From: Leptospira idonii
GTDB taxonomy: Bacteria; Spirochaetota; Leptospiria; Leptospirales; Leptospiraceae
Length of the DNA stretch: 64,000 bases
Reading direction: 5' to 3'
Assembly (NCBI RefSeq): GCF_004770995.1
Contig: NZ_RQHW01000008.1
Location: forward strand, 92,222 to 156,221
Both the position numbers and the translations under genes were made by a program. Every line of letters starts with the position of its first letter. Position 1 is the first letter of the stretch. Below the pieces are notes generated by a model. The model ran no database searches. It saw nothing but the letters and a program-made list of their open reading frames with translations, and was not told the DNA's origin. Below are positions 17,430 through 26,844 of the stretch, in pieces.

Positions 17430-18251
17430 CTATCTCCAGCCTTCGTTCTTGATTTCAGAGTGGTTTAGATACAAACCAGTTGCAGACAAGGAAGGAGCTC
17501 TGTAGTGACCTGAGTATTGAGTGTAAGTCACGTTGGAGTTGAAAGGCCAGATTCCTTCACTTTGAGTGAGAGAAGCTTGGCATTTGTCCAAACCACCTGC
17601 TTTGTTGTAACCGCAAGAAGAGTGGTAAGCAACCGCATAGTCGTCTTCACCAGGAAGAATCAAAGAAGCACCGATCATACCTTTGTAACCAGGAACGTGG
17701 TAGATACCTACTCCGCCAGTGTTGTTGTGGTTGAAAGCGCCGCGAGCAGTTCCTACGATGAGGGACTTATCCATTGCGTTTCCACCGAAACCGAATGTAA
17801 TTCCATTGAGAGCAGAAGCAAGCTCAGATCCGCCGGAAGCAGCAGCAAGAGCAGTTACTTTTGTGATGCTGAATCCTTTGGAGGAAGCAGTTCCACCGAG
17901 GTTAGACAACCAATATTCGATTGCATAGCATCCTGCAGAGTGGCAAACGATTTTACAAGATTTACCGTTTTTACAGTAGTTTGTGAGTCCAGTAGTGATG
18001 TTTGTTTGTGCACGAGAAGATCCATAAGTTCTTGGATCAGAAGTTCCATCATAACCGATGAAGATTTTAGAACCGGATACGGAGTTATGAGAAGATCCCC
18101 AATAATTGTTCACGTCTGTGGTACCTACCCCATTGTGGTTAGATCCAGACTTTCCGTGGATGAAGACCGTGTAAGTTTGTGCGCTGATGGAACCTGCGAA
18201 TGCCAGGGTCAGAGCAGTAGTGAGTGCAAGTAATAGTGTTCGCTTTTGCAT
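17430..18251 (-). CDS. Secreted alpha/beta-hydrolase-like protein, tandem paralogue 3
   Basis: A 273-residue paralogue with a longer signal peptide (cleavage near ISA-Q, residue 24) and the elbow Ser at 105. It carries the SEG-WPFNSN insertion like paralogue 1, but differs from both others at GFSITK, GITFGFGG and GTARGAF. The first 27 mature residues are identical in all three genes until the variable stretch after NNYWG. The Cys pattern is conserved. It lies head-proximal in the array, next to the convergently placed end of a histidine kinase gene transcribed in the same direction further upstream. I could not identify a clear promoter hexamer pair. Confidence 0.78.
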   Translation of the reverse strand: MQKRTLLLALTTALTLAFAGSISAQTYTVFIHGKSGSNHNGVGTTDVNNYWGSSHNSVSGSKIFIGYDGTSDPRTYGSSRAQTNITTGLTNYCKNGKSCKIVCHSAGCYAIEYWLSNLGGTASSKGFSITKVTALAAASGGSELASALNGITFGFGGNAMDKSLIVGTARGAFNHNNTGGVGIYHVPGYKGMIGASLILPGEDDYAVAYHSSCGYNKAGGLDKCQASLTQSEGIWPFNSNVTYTQYSGHYRAPSLSATGLYLNHSEIKNEGWR

Positions 18252-18414
18252 TTCTGTTCTCCGATGAATTGTTTAAAATGTTCTATATCCTTGGCAAAAA
18301 TAAGGCAAGAATTTTTCTAAAAAATGTCATAAATTTTTCACAACCTTGCCACCATCGAAGATAACGATGTTAAATATGGAGGGGCAAAAGCCGAATCTGT
18401 GGGGTAAAAGGGCG

Positions 18415-20916
18415 CTACAGGTGCAAAGGAAGCCGGATCCGAAAGATCGTATCTCCCGGCTGGCTCTCCACAGAGATCTCCCCTTCATGATTTTCTATGA
18501 TTTTTTTGACAATGGGAAGGCCGAGCCCGGTTCCCATTCCCAATTCTTTGGTGGTAAAAAAAGGTTCGAAGATCAGATCCAAATTTTCTTGGGAGATTCC
18601 GTTGCCGTTGTCCCGGATGGAAACGAAAGCGTCTCGATCCGTTCGAGAGACTTGGATCTTAATCTTTCCATTATGGGGCGGACAGGCCTGCACTGCATTG
18701 TATATGAGGTTGGTCCAAACTTGGACAAGTTCGTCCGGATAACCTAATACAGTGGTTTCATCCGAATATTCCGTTTCTATTTCGATTCCTTGTTTCCAAG
18801 TGGCGGAATACATAACGATCACAGCGTCGATTCCTTCCATCAAAGAAAAAACGGTCTTGTTTTCTTTGGGACCAGCATAGGAATAATGTTTCAATGCAAA
18901 TACGATTTTCGAAGCTCTTTTGACTGCGGTCTCTATGATGGAAAGATGAAACATGACTTGAGCTCTTTCCAAAGTTCGAACGAATATCTCCTTGCCCGCT
19001 TCGGTTTGAAATAAACTTTTATGTTCTTCTTCGATGGATTCGATTCCTAAATCGGAACAAGTATCCGCAAGCCCCGCAGGATCGAGATAATCTAGCGATT
19101 CGAAAAAACGTTCCATCTCCCTTTTCTTTTTTATTTTTTTACCGCCTTCCAGATTCGATTTGGGTTTGTTTCCGAAAATCAGTTCGTTCGCAATACGGAT
19201 GTTTGTAGCATCTTGTGCTTTTTCGGAAGACGGAGGAGATAAAACGGTTTCGGATCTAAGGAAACTTGCACTGGCTTTGATTGCCGCCAAAGGATTGTTA
19301 ATTTCATGAGCAACACTTGCGGCGATCTTTCCCAAGGTGGACATTCTTTCCGCAAGAACCAGTTGGGACTGGGTTTCTTTCAGTTCCTTGAGTTTATCGT
19401 GAAGTTCTACTGTTCTCATTTGAATTTTCTGTTCTAAATCGTCATGAGACGTTTTCACACGATAGATCATCTGATTGAAGCTGGATGTGATCTGCCCGAT
19501 TTCATCCTGAGTAAGAACCTCTACCCGAACATCCAAGTCTCCCTTCTGCATCTTTCTAATTCCGTCCAAAAGCAGGTTCAAAGGCTCAACTATGTTCTTT
19601 TTGTGAAGCAAAGGATAAAGTAAAAAAACGAGCATAAGAGAAATGAGAAGAGTGATGATGAGCCAAATCACGATCGGTTCTATGTTTTTTCTATAATCTC
19701 TATAAGAGATCGCAGTCATAAAACTTGTATTATTTGCATAAAAACTGCTGACCCAAAAAATACCGTCCGGATTGGGATAAAGTTGGAAGATCCTGAATTC
19801 ATAAAAAGGTATGGAATCCATCGCAGGAATCTTCAGATCGGAATAAGGTTTTTGCAGTTTATTGATCCGAAATCGTTTCGCTTCCAAATCGATCACCAAA
19901 TCGGATTGGTAGATGATGGGATAAAAATTATTTCTTTCTATTTGAGAACGAACAATTTCCTTTTCTCTGTTCATATCCGTTTGGAAATCGATTTTATAAC
20001 GATTGAACAGAATGTTTGCAATTACGGACAAAGTGAGATACATCAAAGTAATATTAAACGTCATCACTTTGAATCCGACCGTAGAAGGAATGTTTTCCTG
20101 ATTTAAGGAAGAAAGGATAATGACAGTCACTGCTATGATCGTGACGTTCGTTAAGATGAATAGGTAAGTGCTTTTTTCTATGTAGCCTAGATCGACTAAC
20201 ATATCTGCTACGGCTAAGGAAAAAATCGCAAGGATCGCAAAAAGAAAGTTTCTAATTTTGATCCGAATCGATCTGCTCGAGTGGATGAGTTTGATCGTAA
20301 GAACCGTCAATGTGGCGATCAATTGAATGCATAGAGTCAATGCGATGATGATGATACTCATCTGTACCCAAAAATGGGAGCTGGATTGTTCCGGAACATA
20401 GAACTCCATCTTGGTTTCGAATTTGATCTCTCTGAAAAAAAATCCGACCCCGTTCCCCAAAATGGCAAACAGGGTGAGGGCCAAAGAAATTCTGCCTACG
20501 ATTTCTCTCTGTCGGGGGAAGTTGTCTCCTTGGAAATGAAATGCAGTGGCAATGAGAGAATTTCCCAAAAAAACGACTGCAGGATTTTTTAAGAATACGA
20601 ATACATAGGCGGTCCAAGGACTCAAAAACGAATTGCAGATGGCCCAGGTCAGGGACCAAAGAAACAAACAGCCCAAAAAGGTCAAAAATCCCAGAAAAGA
20701 CCGAGGTAGAGTCTTTCTTTCCGAGAAAAAATACAGGAAGGCGGTCGCACTCACCAGGCAGAGCCCAAAATAGTAGAAACTATAGAAGTTTAGGAACAAA
20801 GCTCTGCCTCGCTCAGATCTTCTCGATTTGGAAGGGGAGGGCAAATCAAAAACAAAAAGAGGATAGAAAAGCGAATAGTGCGCTGCACTAAAGTGCTGGA
20901 CGATTGTGCGTCGCAT
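18415..20916 (-). CDS. Membrane sensor histidine kinase with HAMP domain and split phosphotransfer domain
   Basis: An 833-residue kinase. The N-terminal part has about eight transmembrane segments (40-270), then an extracytoplasmic region (about 310-410) and a last helix (412-435), leading into a HAMP domain (428-482) and a coiled coil. The H-box is VAHEINNPLAA with His537. The ATPase domain has the N-box (Asn736/Asn740), DNGNG (769-773) and GTGLGL (795-800). Between H-box and the second helix of the DHp domain lie about 120 residues, far more than usual; the kinase at 39383 has a similar insertion. No response regulator is adjacent. The ATG is preceded by AGGA at ten bases. Confidence 0.88.
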   Translation of the reverse strand: MRRTIVQHFSAAHYSLFYPLFVFDLPSPSKSRRSERGRALFLNFYSFYYFGLCLVSATAFLYFFSERKTLPRSFLGFLTFLGCLFLWSLTWAICNSFLSPWTAYVFVFLKNPAVVFLGNSLIATAFHFQGDNFPRQREIVGRISLALTLFAILGNGVGFFFREIKFETKMEFYVPEQSSSHFWVQMSIIIIALTLCIQLIATLTVLTIKLIHSSRSIRIKIRNFLFAILAIFSLAVADMLVDLGYIEKSTYLFILTNVTIIAVTVIILSSLNQENIPSTVGFKVMTFNITLMYLTLSVIANILFNRYKIDFQTDMNREKEIVRSQIERNNFYPIIYQSDLVIDLEAKRFRINKLQKPYSDLKIPAMDSIPFYEFRIFQLYPNPDGIFWVSSFYANNTSFMTAISYRDYRKNIEPIVIWLIITLLISLMLVFLLYPLLHKKNIVEPLNLLLDGIRKMQKGDLDVRVEVLTQDEIGQITSSFNQMIYRVKTSHDDLEQKIQMRTVELHDKLKELKETQSQLVLAERMSTLGKIAASVAHEINNPLAAIKASASFLRSETVLSPPSSEKAQDATNIRIANELIFGNKPKSNLEGGKKIKKKREMERFFESLDYLDPAGLADTCSDLGIESIEEEHKSLFQTEAGKEIFVRTLERAQVMFHLSIIETAVKRASKIVFALKHYSYAGPKENKTVFSLMEGIDAVIVMYSATWKQGIEIETEYSDETTVLGYPDELVQVWTNLIYNAVQACPPHNGKIKIQVSRTDRDAFVSIRDNGNGISQENLDLIFEPFFTTKELGMGTGLGLPIVKKIIENHEGEISVESQPGDTIFRIRLPLHL

Positions 20917-20932
20917 AAAAAACTGGTCCTAA

Positions 20933-20951
20933 CGTTGTGCGGTGCACAACG
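20933..20951. promoter_or_regulatory. Inverted repeat in the kinase/transglycosylase divergent region
   Basis: CGTTGTGC and GCACAACG form a perfect eight-base dyad around a three-base centre. It lies between the divergent kinase and lytic transglycosylase genes, directly before the latter's GGGAG ribosome site. It could be an operator or a leader hairpin that hides the ribosome site. Confidence 0.45.
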
Positions 20952-20961
20952 GGAGCGAAAA

Positions 20962-21627
20962 ATGAAATTTGAAAAAATCAAAAAAACGGTAAAAATCTTT
21001 TCTTACGGATTGATTCTTTGCCTCTTTCTATTCGAATCCTACGGAAAAACCAGTTCCGAATCCGATTTTAGAACCCAAGAACGAGAGATTGCTCGCATCG
21101 GAGAGTATATCGGAAAAGTGCGTCCTTCTCTCTCTCGAAGTGAAAGAAAGAATTTAGCACAGTCTCTTTTTACCACTTCTCATCTTTTGGTATTTCCTAA
21201 AAATTCCCGTTTCGCAGGTGAGAAAAAAATAGATAAGGTCGCTTTTCTCATCGGTGTGGTACAAACCGAATCCCAATTCAAAAGAACCGCTAAGTCTCAC
21301 AAAGGGGCTTTGGGCTATATGCAAATCATGCCCGCCACAGCCAAATGGCTTTCCAAAACCAAAAGAATTCCATACTCTCAGAAAAAAGATTTATTCGACA
21401 CTCATACAAATCTGCAGATGGGAGTTCTTTATTTGAACGATCTGATGAAGGAAACAGGATCTCCTACAGATGCTCTTTTGGCTTATAATGCAGGATTGGG
21501 CGGTTGGAAAAGATGGGGAGGGCTTTCTTCTTATCCTAAATCTATCGGTGATCATTATCATTCATGGAAAGAATTTGAAACTGCGGAAACTCTTTCCTCT
21601 AGCATCGCCCTTCTCGAAGAAGAATAA
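20962..21627 (+). CDS. Soluble lytic transglycosylase (SLT domain)
   Basis: A 221-residue exported or membrane-anchored murein hydrolase. A basic N-terminus and hydrophobic segment (about 10-25) form the signal or anchor. The SLT domain starts near residue 88 with the catalytic Glu103 in VVQTESQF, followed by GALGYMQIMPATA and ALLAYNAG, the three family motifs. It cleaves the MurNAc-GlcNAc bond to give anhydro ends. The start at 20962 follows a GGGAG site; the longer frame from 20878 would overlap the divergent kinase start and has no signal peptide at its N-terminus. Confidence 0.9.
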   Translation: MKFEKIKKTVKIFSYGLILCLFLFESYGKTSSESDFRTQEREIARIGEYIGKVRPSLSRSERKNLAQSLFTTSHLLVFPKNSRFAGEKKIDKVAFLIGVVQTESQFKRTAKSHKGALGYMQIMPATAKWLSKTKRIPYSQKKDLFDTHTNLQMGVLYLNDLMKETGSPTDALLAYNAGLGGWKRWGGLSSYPKSIGDHYHSWKEFETAETLSSSIALLEEE

Positions 21628-21696
21628 ATTTTACTTTACATTCGCAATTTATAACCCAGCCTCTAAACCGTTTTCAAAAAAAGGATGGTTTAGGGT

Positions 21697-22902
21697 ATGG
21701 ATCTTTTTCGTAGATACGGTGTGTATCTAGCAGTTGTTTTGTTATTGATCGTGGCAGTTCTTTTCTTTGTTTTTAAGGAAGGAAGTGATTCCGATTCCGA
21801 AAAAAGACAAAAATCGAAACAAGAAATGATGTCTAGTAATTCCGATCCTACCAGCAGTGATTATGCGGGAGGCCCGGGCGGAGATTCCGGTTATGGAGAG
21901 GTTCCGAATGACGGAGCTACCGCAAAATATGTATTGGACCAATACTTAGAATGGGCGGAATACCCTCCTTATTCCCGGCCTATGTCCATCTTGAATCACG
22001 ATTTGGCATTTCCTTTTATCGTGGAAAATTCTCCCGACTATCAATTGGATCCCAAAACCAAAGAAGGAAACGGATACGTCTGTTTGTTTCAGCCTAAAAC
22101 TTGGGCCGTCATCGGAAATAGAGATTTAATGTATGTTACACTGGAGTGTAGGGATAAAGCCCGCAATCGTGTTAAAATTTCCATAGACTCTCATCAGGTA
22201 TTCAGGGAATGGGAAGGACAAAGATACGGAGTCGTAAGTGCTTCCGTAAACGATAACGGAACCGACGGAGATCAAACCAGAGGGGACAATATCTTTACTT
22301 TCTCATGGAAACCTGCGAAAGCGGATTGGGGACAGATGTCTCTCGTTGCGGACATTACGTACGGACCGGAAGGACACAAAACTACCGTTACCAGTAGTTT
22401 CTTTTCTTCTCCGAACATCCCTGCCGAATTCAACGGAGTGTTCAGTGACGGTTTGCAGGACGGTTCTCTTGTGATACGTGCCGTTGTGAACGTTTACAGA
22501 AAAGGGAAATATCATCTGGAAGCGAATCTGAAAGATGAGAAAAACGGAGAATACATCGCCTACGCCATCTATGACGGTGATCTAAAAGCAGGCTCGAATG
22601 AAGTTGAATTCATCTTTTTCGGAAAAATTCTGAGAGATAAGGATTTGGACGGACCGTTCCTTGCTACTTCATTCCGGGGGCATAGAGTGAATCTTCCGAT
22701 CGATCCGGATTGGTACAACCAAGGAGAGGAAGGTTTAAGAAAACTCCAAGCAGCCAAAACCACCGAGCCGGATAGAGAACTAGTGTATCCGTACAAAGAC
22801 GAATACAAAACTAAATTCTATCAGGTAGAAACCTTCTCCAAAGCGGCTTATGATTCTCAGGATAAACAAGACCGCATTAGGCAGTTGAAATCTTTACAGT
22901 AA
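21697..22902 (+). CDS. Membrane-anchored surface protein, choice-of-anchor X-like
   Basis: A 401-residue protein with one N-terminal transmembrane helix (about 9-27), a low-complexity Ser/Asp/Gly linker (30-65), then a beta-rich extracytoplasmic region. Features such as YPPYSRPM, the NDNGTDGDQTRGDNIFTFSWKP stretch in two parts (an Ig-like strand pair) and FRGHRVNLP suggest tandem Ig-like folds, as in choice-of-anchor X proteins of spirochetes and deltaproteobacteria. The assignment is from remembered family features. It stands alone between the transglycosylase and the acylase and may be a surface receptor or adhesin; function unknown. Confidence 0.65.
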   Translation: MDLFRRYGVYLAVVLLLIVAVLFFVFKEGSDSDSEKRQKSKQEMMSSNSDPTSSDYAGGPGGDSGYGEVPNDGATAKYVLDQYLEWAEYPPYSRPMSILNHDLAFPFIVENSPDYQLDPKTKEGNGYVCLFQPKTWAVIGNRDLMYVTLECRDKARNRVKISIDSHQVFREWEGQRYGVVSASVNDNGTDGDQTRGDNIFTFSWKPAKADWGQMSLVADITYGPEGHKTTVTSSFFSSPNIPAEFNGVFSDGLQDGSLVIRAVVNVYRKGKYHLEANLKDEKNGEYIAYAIYDGDLKAGSNEVEFIFFGKILRDKDLDGPFLATSFRGHRVNLPIDPDWYNQGEEGLRKLQAAKTTEPDRELVYPYKDEYKTKFYQVETFSKAAYDSQDKQDRIRQLKSLQ

Positions 22903-22915
22903 TTAGGATTAGGTG

Positions 22916-25438
22916 ATGAACCTTTCAATCGTAACAAATACTTTTTCCCTTCTAAAAAAGCGCCCTTTCCTTTCGGGAGGGGTGCTTTTTCTATTATTAC
23001 TCCCTGTGATTCTCCATTTTATCTTTTGGGGACTAGTCGCTTCCAAAGCTCCCGATTATGAAAGAACGGTGCAGCATCCTTACTTAAGTTCGGAAGTCAC
23101 TGTGGTTCGAGACAAACATGGAATTCCTCATATCGAAGCAGGGGATGCGAAATCCGCCTATTTTGTGTTAGGTTATGTAACGGCGCAGGATCGTCTGTTT
23201 CAGATGGAGCTGCAAAGAAGGATCGGAAGAGGGGAACTGACAGAACTTTTCGGGGAAAAATTATTAGAGACGGATAAATTTCTCAAAACCCTTCTTTTGA
23301 AAAAAACAGCGGAAGAGTATGCGAATGCGGAGAAGAAGATCCATCCTGAGGCATGGGAAAACTTGGATTCCTTTCTGGAAGGGATCAATGCCTTCGTAGC
23401 GGAAGGAACTTATCCGATCGAATATACGATTTTAGGAACCACTCCTAGACCATTTAACCGTGTAGATGCGATTTCATTTTTGTTTTATATGGGGTTTTCT
23501 TTTGCGGAAGGAATCAAATCGGACAGTTTGTTCTCCATCCTGGAATCTCAAATCAAGGATAGAAAGGTAGGAGAGTTATTCCCTCGTTACGATTTTGAAC
23601 AGAATGCTACCATTTTGGAATCACAACCGGGTTTTCCCCGATTGGCGACAAATTCCGGGGCGAAAAAAACTCCTCTTCCGGAAACTTCTTTCAAACAAAA
23701 AGCACAAGCTTCTTTATCTAAACCCTTGAAAGATGTTTCCGGTATTTACGAGTTGTTAGATGTCGTGAGTAATTTACATCTTCCTATCGAGCCGATGGAA
23801 GGAAGTAATTCCTGGCTTGTGGCTCCGTCCAGGTCTTCCAGCGGGGGAGCGGTTCTTGCCAACGACCCTCATATCGCTCTTTCCAATCCGGGAACTTGGT
23901 ACGAAGCTCATATTCGTTTCCCTGGTTACGAAAATTACGGTTATTTTTTAGCCATCATTCCTTTCCCTTTGATTGCGCATAATCAAGATAAGGCGTGGGG
24001 TCTCACTATGTTGGAACATGACGACGTCAATCTATACTATGAGACCGTATCAGGGAATTTCGTGACGGAAAAAGGAAAACAAGTTCCGATTCAGGTTTAT
24101 TCCGATCCGATCTCTTTAAAAGGAGGAGGGTCGGAGAATTTCGAAGTAAAAATCACTCCTCACGGTCCGATACTAACGGAGCATATCAAAGGTTACACGG
24201 GAGATCGGCCGATCAGTTTGTATTGGTCACACCATCATCTTCCGAATCCTCTTTTGGACGTATTGTTCCAAATGGGAAGGGCGAAAAGTTTTCAGGAACT
24301 CGATTCCGCTTCTTCTTTGATCGCAGCCCCCGGACTTAATTTTAGTTATGCGGATGCAAAAGGAAATATCGCTTATTATTCCGTAGGGAGATTCCCTATT
24401 TTAAAATCCGGAAATTCCCGTAAAATTTTGGAAGGCGCTACGGGAGAAAACGATGTGATCGGTTATCTTCCTTCCAGCCAAAACCCGAAACTCATCAACC
24501 CTCAAAATGGAATCATTGTCACTGCGAATAATAAAGTGACTTCCCGTCCGATTCCCGGTTTGGGTTTTCCGGAAGGAAACTGGCAACCAGCGGATCGTTT
24601 TCAAAGGTTAGTTGATGTTCTGGGGCGTCAGGAAAAATGGTCTTTGGAGGAACTTGCTTCCTTACAGACAGATACAGTTGCTTCTTTTGCTCCCGTATAT
24701 CTGGAGATCGCCCTTCCTGCGCTCGAGAAAGTCAAATCCCTTCCCGCAAAACGAGCGTTGTCCATTCTGAAACAATGGAACTTCGAACATCATCCAGATT
24801 CGCAAGGCGCTGTAGTTTACGACGTATTCTTTTATTTGACTTTGAAGAATATGCTGATCGATGAGTTAGGCGAAAAGAACTTTGAGTTGTATGGAGATTT
24901 TGCGGAATTCCTGAATGCATACAGAGCATTCGTGCAAAATCCAGATTCTCTTTTTTGGGATGATCTCCGAACGGAAGGAAAAGAAACCAGAGAAGATATT
25001 TTCGTAAAATCTTTGGAGGACACTGCTGTTTATTTGGAACAAAACGTTTCCAAGTCTCCTTCCTTATGGTTATGGAAAAATTTATATCGAATCAAACATC
25101 CTCATCCTCTCGGGGTGATTCCTGTTTTGGGAAAAATTTTCGACGTCGGTCCTCTTCCTTCCGCAGGAGGAACGGAAGTCGTCAATAATTTGAAGTATAA
25201 ATTAATGAAGGAAGACTGGACCGCAATGGCGGGCCCATCCAAAAGAAGAGTGATCGATTATGGCAGGTTTGGCGATTCCGTCACTCAACTGCCGATAGGA
25301 AATAGCGGAAATCTGGGAAGCCCGTTTTACGGGAATATGGTGGAAGATTATATCCTGGGAAAACATAGAACGATTTTATATTCTAAAGAAAGTTATTCTC
25401 AAGGCAGATTTAAAAAGGAATTTCACCCTTCCAAATAA
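22916..25438 (+). CDS. Penicillin-acylase-family Ntn hydrolase
   Basis: An 840-residue precursor. An N-terminal hydrophobic helix (about 21-42) exports or anchors it. The alpha-chain region carries the GIPHIEA motif and the AQDRLFQMEL helix, both typical of the family. Autocleavage is expected before Ser297 in EGSNSWLV, which becomes the N-terminal nucleophile of the beta chain, with NDPHIALSNPGTWYEAH after it. Family members hydrolyse amides such as penicillins, acyl-homoserine lactones or lipopeptides. Substrate is not evident. The upstream GTG at 22913 is in frame, but AGGA at 22905-22908 is better spaced for ATG 22916. Confidence 0.9.
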   Translation: MNLSIVTNTFSLLKKRPFLSGGVLFLLLLPVILHFIFWGLVASKAPDYERTVQHPYLSSEVTVVRDKHGIPHIEAGDAKSAYFVLGYVTAQDRLFQMELQRRIGRGELTELFGEKLLETDKFLKTLLLKKTAEEYANAEKKIHPEAWENLDSFLEGINAFVAEGTYPIEYTILGTTPRPFNRVDAISFLFYMGFSFAEGIKSDSLFSILESQIKDRKVGELFPRYDFEQNATILESQPGFPRLATNSGAKKTPLPETSFKQKAQASLSKPLKDVSGIYELLDVVSNLHLPIEPMEGSNSWLVAPSRSSSGGAVLANDPHIALSNPGTWYEAHIRFPGYENYGYFLAIIPFPLIAHNQDKAWGLTMLEHDDVNLYYETVSGNFVTEKGKQVPIQVYSDPISLKGGGSENFEVKITPHGPILTEHIKGYTGDRPISLYWSHHHLPNPLLDVLFQMGRAKSFQELDSASSLIAAPGLNFSYADAKGNIAYYSVGRFPILKSGNSRKILEGATGENDVIGYLPSSQNPKLINPQNGIIVTANNKVTSRPIPGLGFPEGNWQPADRFQRLVDVLGRQEKWSLEELASLQTDTVASFAPVYLEIALPALEKVKSLPAKRALSILKQWNFEHHPDSQGAVVYDVFFYLTLKNMLIDELGEKNFELYGDFAEFLNAYRAFVQNPDSLFWDDLRTEGKETREDIFVKSLEDTAVYLEQNVSKSPSLWLWKNLYRIKHPHPLGVIPVLGKIFDVGPLPSAGGTEVVNNLKYKLMKEDWTAMAGPSKRRVIDYGRFGDSVTQLPIGNSGNLGSPFYGNMVEDYILGKHRTILYSKESYSQGRFKKEFHPSK

Positions 25439-25454
25439 CCTTATCTTTTTTAGT

Positions 25455-25494
25455 AGCATATCTTTCCGTTCTTTGTTCGGAAGATATGCTGTTT
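25455..25494 (+). terminator. Intrinsic terminator of the acylase gene
   Basis: A 13-base stem with one bulged T (AGCATATCTT-TCCG pairing with CGGAAGATATGCT, ending at 25490) and a nine-base loop is followed by GTTTT. It lies 17 bases after the acylase stop and separates it from the metal-efflux operon. Confidence 0.7.
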
Positions 25495-25568
25495 TCGATT
25501 CGGATCTTCGTTTTCAATTATCTACTTGCTAGAACCGGACTGTTTCTGAATAAGTAAACTAAGCTGGG

Positions 25569-26843
25569 ATGATGATGAATCGATTTGTTTCCCTATTTAC
25601 GATCATTTGTTTTTTATGCTTCCGTTCCCCCGTTTTTTCCGTATCTCTTAAAGAAATAGAGAGAGAATTTCAGGAAAAAAATCTATTTTTATTATCCAAA
25701 CAATACGAGATCGAATCTTCCCGTGCTCAGATTTTGCAAGCAAGACTTTGGCAGAATCCGAATCTTTATATAGAACAGAATGTTTATAATTGGAAAACTG
25801 GTCGTTATTTCGACGTAACCAGCAAAGGGCAGTCTGTAGTTTCGTTTCAGCAGTTGATCGAATTGGGAGGAAAAAGAGAAAAACGAATCCAAGCAAAATC
25901 ACTGTTGAAAGGAATCACCGAATATGAGTTATATGATCTTACCCGTGCTTTAAAATTCGAACTTAGATCCGCCTTTTTTTCCCTCTACTACTATCGTGAG
26001 ATGATGGAGTTTTACAAAGGCAGCAGCCGTTCCATTTCGGAAACCATTGCTCGTATGGAAAAATCCTATTCCGATAAGGATGTGACCCTCAGTGAAATCA
26101 TGCGGCTCAAGGCGATTTTATTTTTACTCGATAATGAAAGTGCGAATCTTTCCGTCAAAATCCAGGAACAAGAAGATAGTTTGAGACTGCTCTTGAATCA
26201 AACGGAATCGAACCGTTTTCCCGTATTGGAATTGGATGAATCCGGCTTGGATCGTTTAGATATATTCTCTTTGAATGTTACGGACCTGCAGGATTGGGGA
26301 GAAAAAAATCGTCCGGATGTTCAAATTGCCGATTTGATGATTCAATACGAAAGAACCAACTTATCTCTTGCGAAAGCGGAAGTGATTCCCGATTTGAATT
26401 TGGGAATCCTATGGGACAGGCAGGGAAGTTATATTGAAAACTATTACGCACTGACCGCAAGCATCGCTTTGCCGATCAACGATAGAAACCAAGGAAATAT
26501 CAAGTCCGCCGAACAATCCGTAAAGACTTCGGAAGTGAAAAAGGAGATCGTTCGAAATAAATTGAGAAAGGAAATCTATGCATCCTGGAAAAAGGCGTTC
26601 GAAAAAGATAAAGTGTATCAATCTTACGCCAAAAACTTTATCGTAGACTATCATTCTTTAGCGGAAGTTATGTTGAAAAATTATACGAAACGTTATATTA
26701 CAATCATAGAATTCGCCGATTTTTTCGACGCATACAGACAAAGTATGGAGCAGTTTCTGAATTTGAGAATCGAAAGGCTTCAGTCTTTCGAGAATTTGAA
26801 TTTTTCCGTCGGCTTTAATCTTTTGGAATTGGAGAAAAACTAA
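25569..26843 (+). CDS. CzcC-like outer-membrane protein of a metal efflux system (TolC family)
   Basis: A 424-residue TolC-superfamily protein with a signal peptide (about residues 5-24, ending VFS-VSLKE). The QPLLWQNP-like strand (ARLWQNPNLYIEQN), the IELGGKREKR motif and the late EFADFFDAYRQSMEQ helix are characteristic of CzcC/CusC proteins. It should form the outer-membrane channel for the following adaptor and pump. Three consecutive ATG codons (25569, 25572, 25575) can start translation; GGGA at 25566-25569 favours the third, so the protein may be two residues shorter. It heads a tight three-gene operon. Confidence 0.86.
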   Translation: MMMNRFVSLFTIICFLCFRSPVFSVSLKEIEREFQEKNLFLLSKQYEIESSRAQILQARLWQNPNLYIEQNVYNWKTGRYFDVTSKGQSVVSFQQLIELGGKREKRIQAKSLLKGITEYELYDLTRALKFELRSAFFSLYYYREMMEFYKGSSRSISETIARMEKSYSDKDVTLSEIMRLKAILFLLDNESANLSVKIQEQEDSLRLLLNQTESNRFPVLELDESGLDRLDIFSLNVTDLQDWGEKNRPDVQIADLMIQYERTNLSLAKAEVIPDLNLGILWDRQGSYIENYYALTASIALPINDRNQGNIKSAEQSVKTSEVKKEIVRNKLRKEIYASWKKAFEKDKVYQSYAKNFIVDYHSLAEVMLKNYTKRYITIIEFADFFDAYRQSMEQFLNLRIERLQSFENLNFSVGFNLLELEKN

Positions 26844-26844
26844 A

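Noticed and set aside
17517..18233. 238-residue plus-strand frame opposite hydrolase paralogue 3.
   Set aside because: It is a Ser/Arg/Val-rich antisense shadow; similar frames occur opposite the two other paralogues because the genes are alike.
20878..20961. N-terminal extension of the lytic transglycosylase.
   Set aside because: It would overlap the divergent kinase start and run through the dyad; the GGGAG site and signal sequence support 20962.
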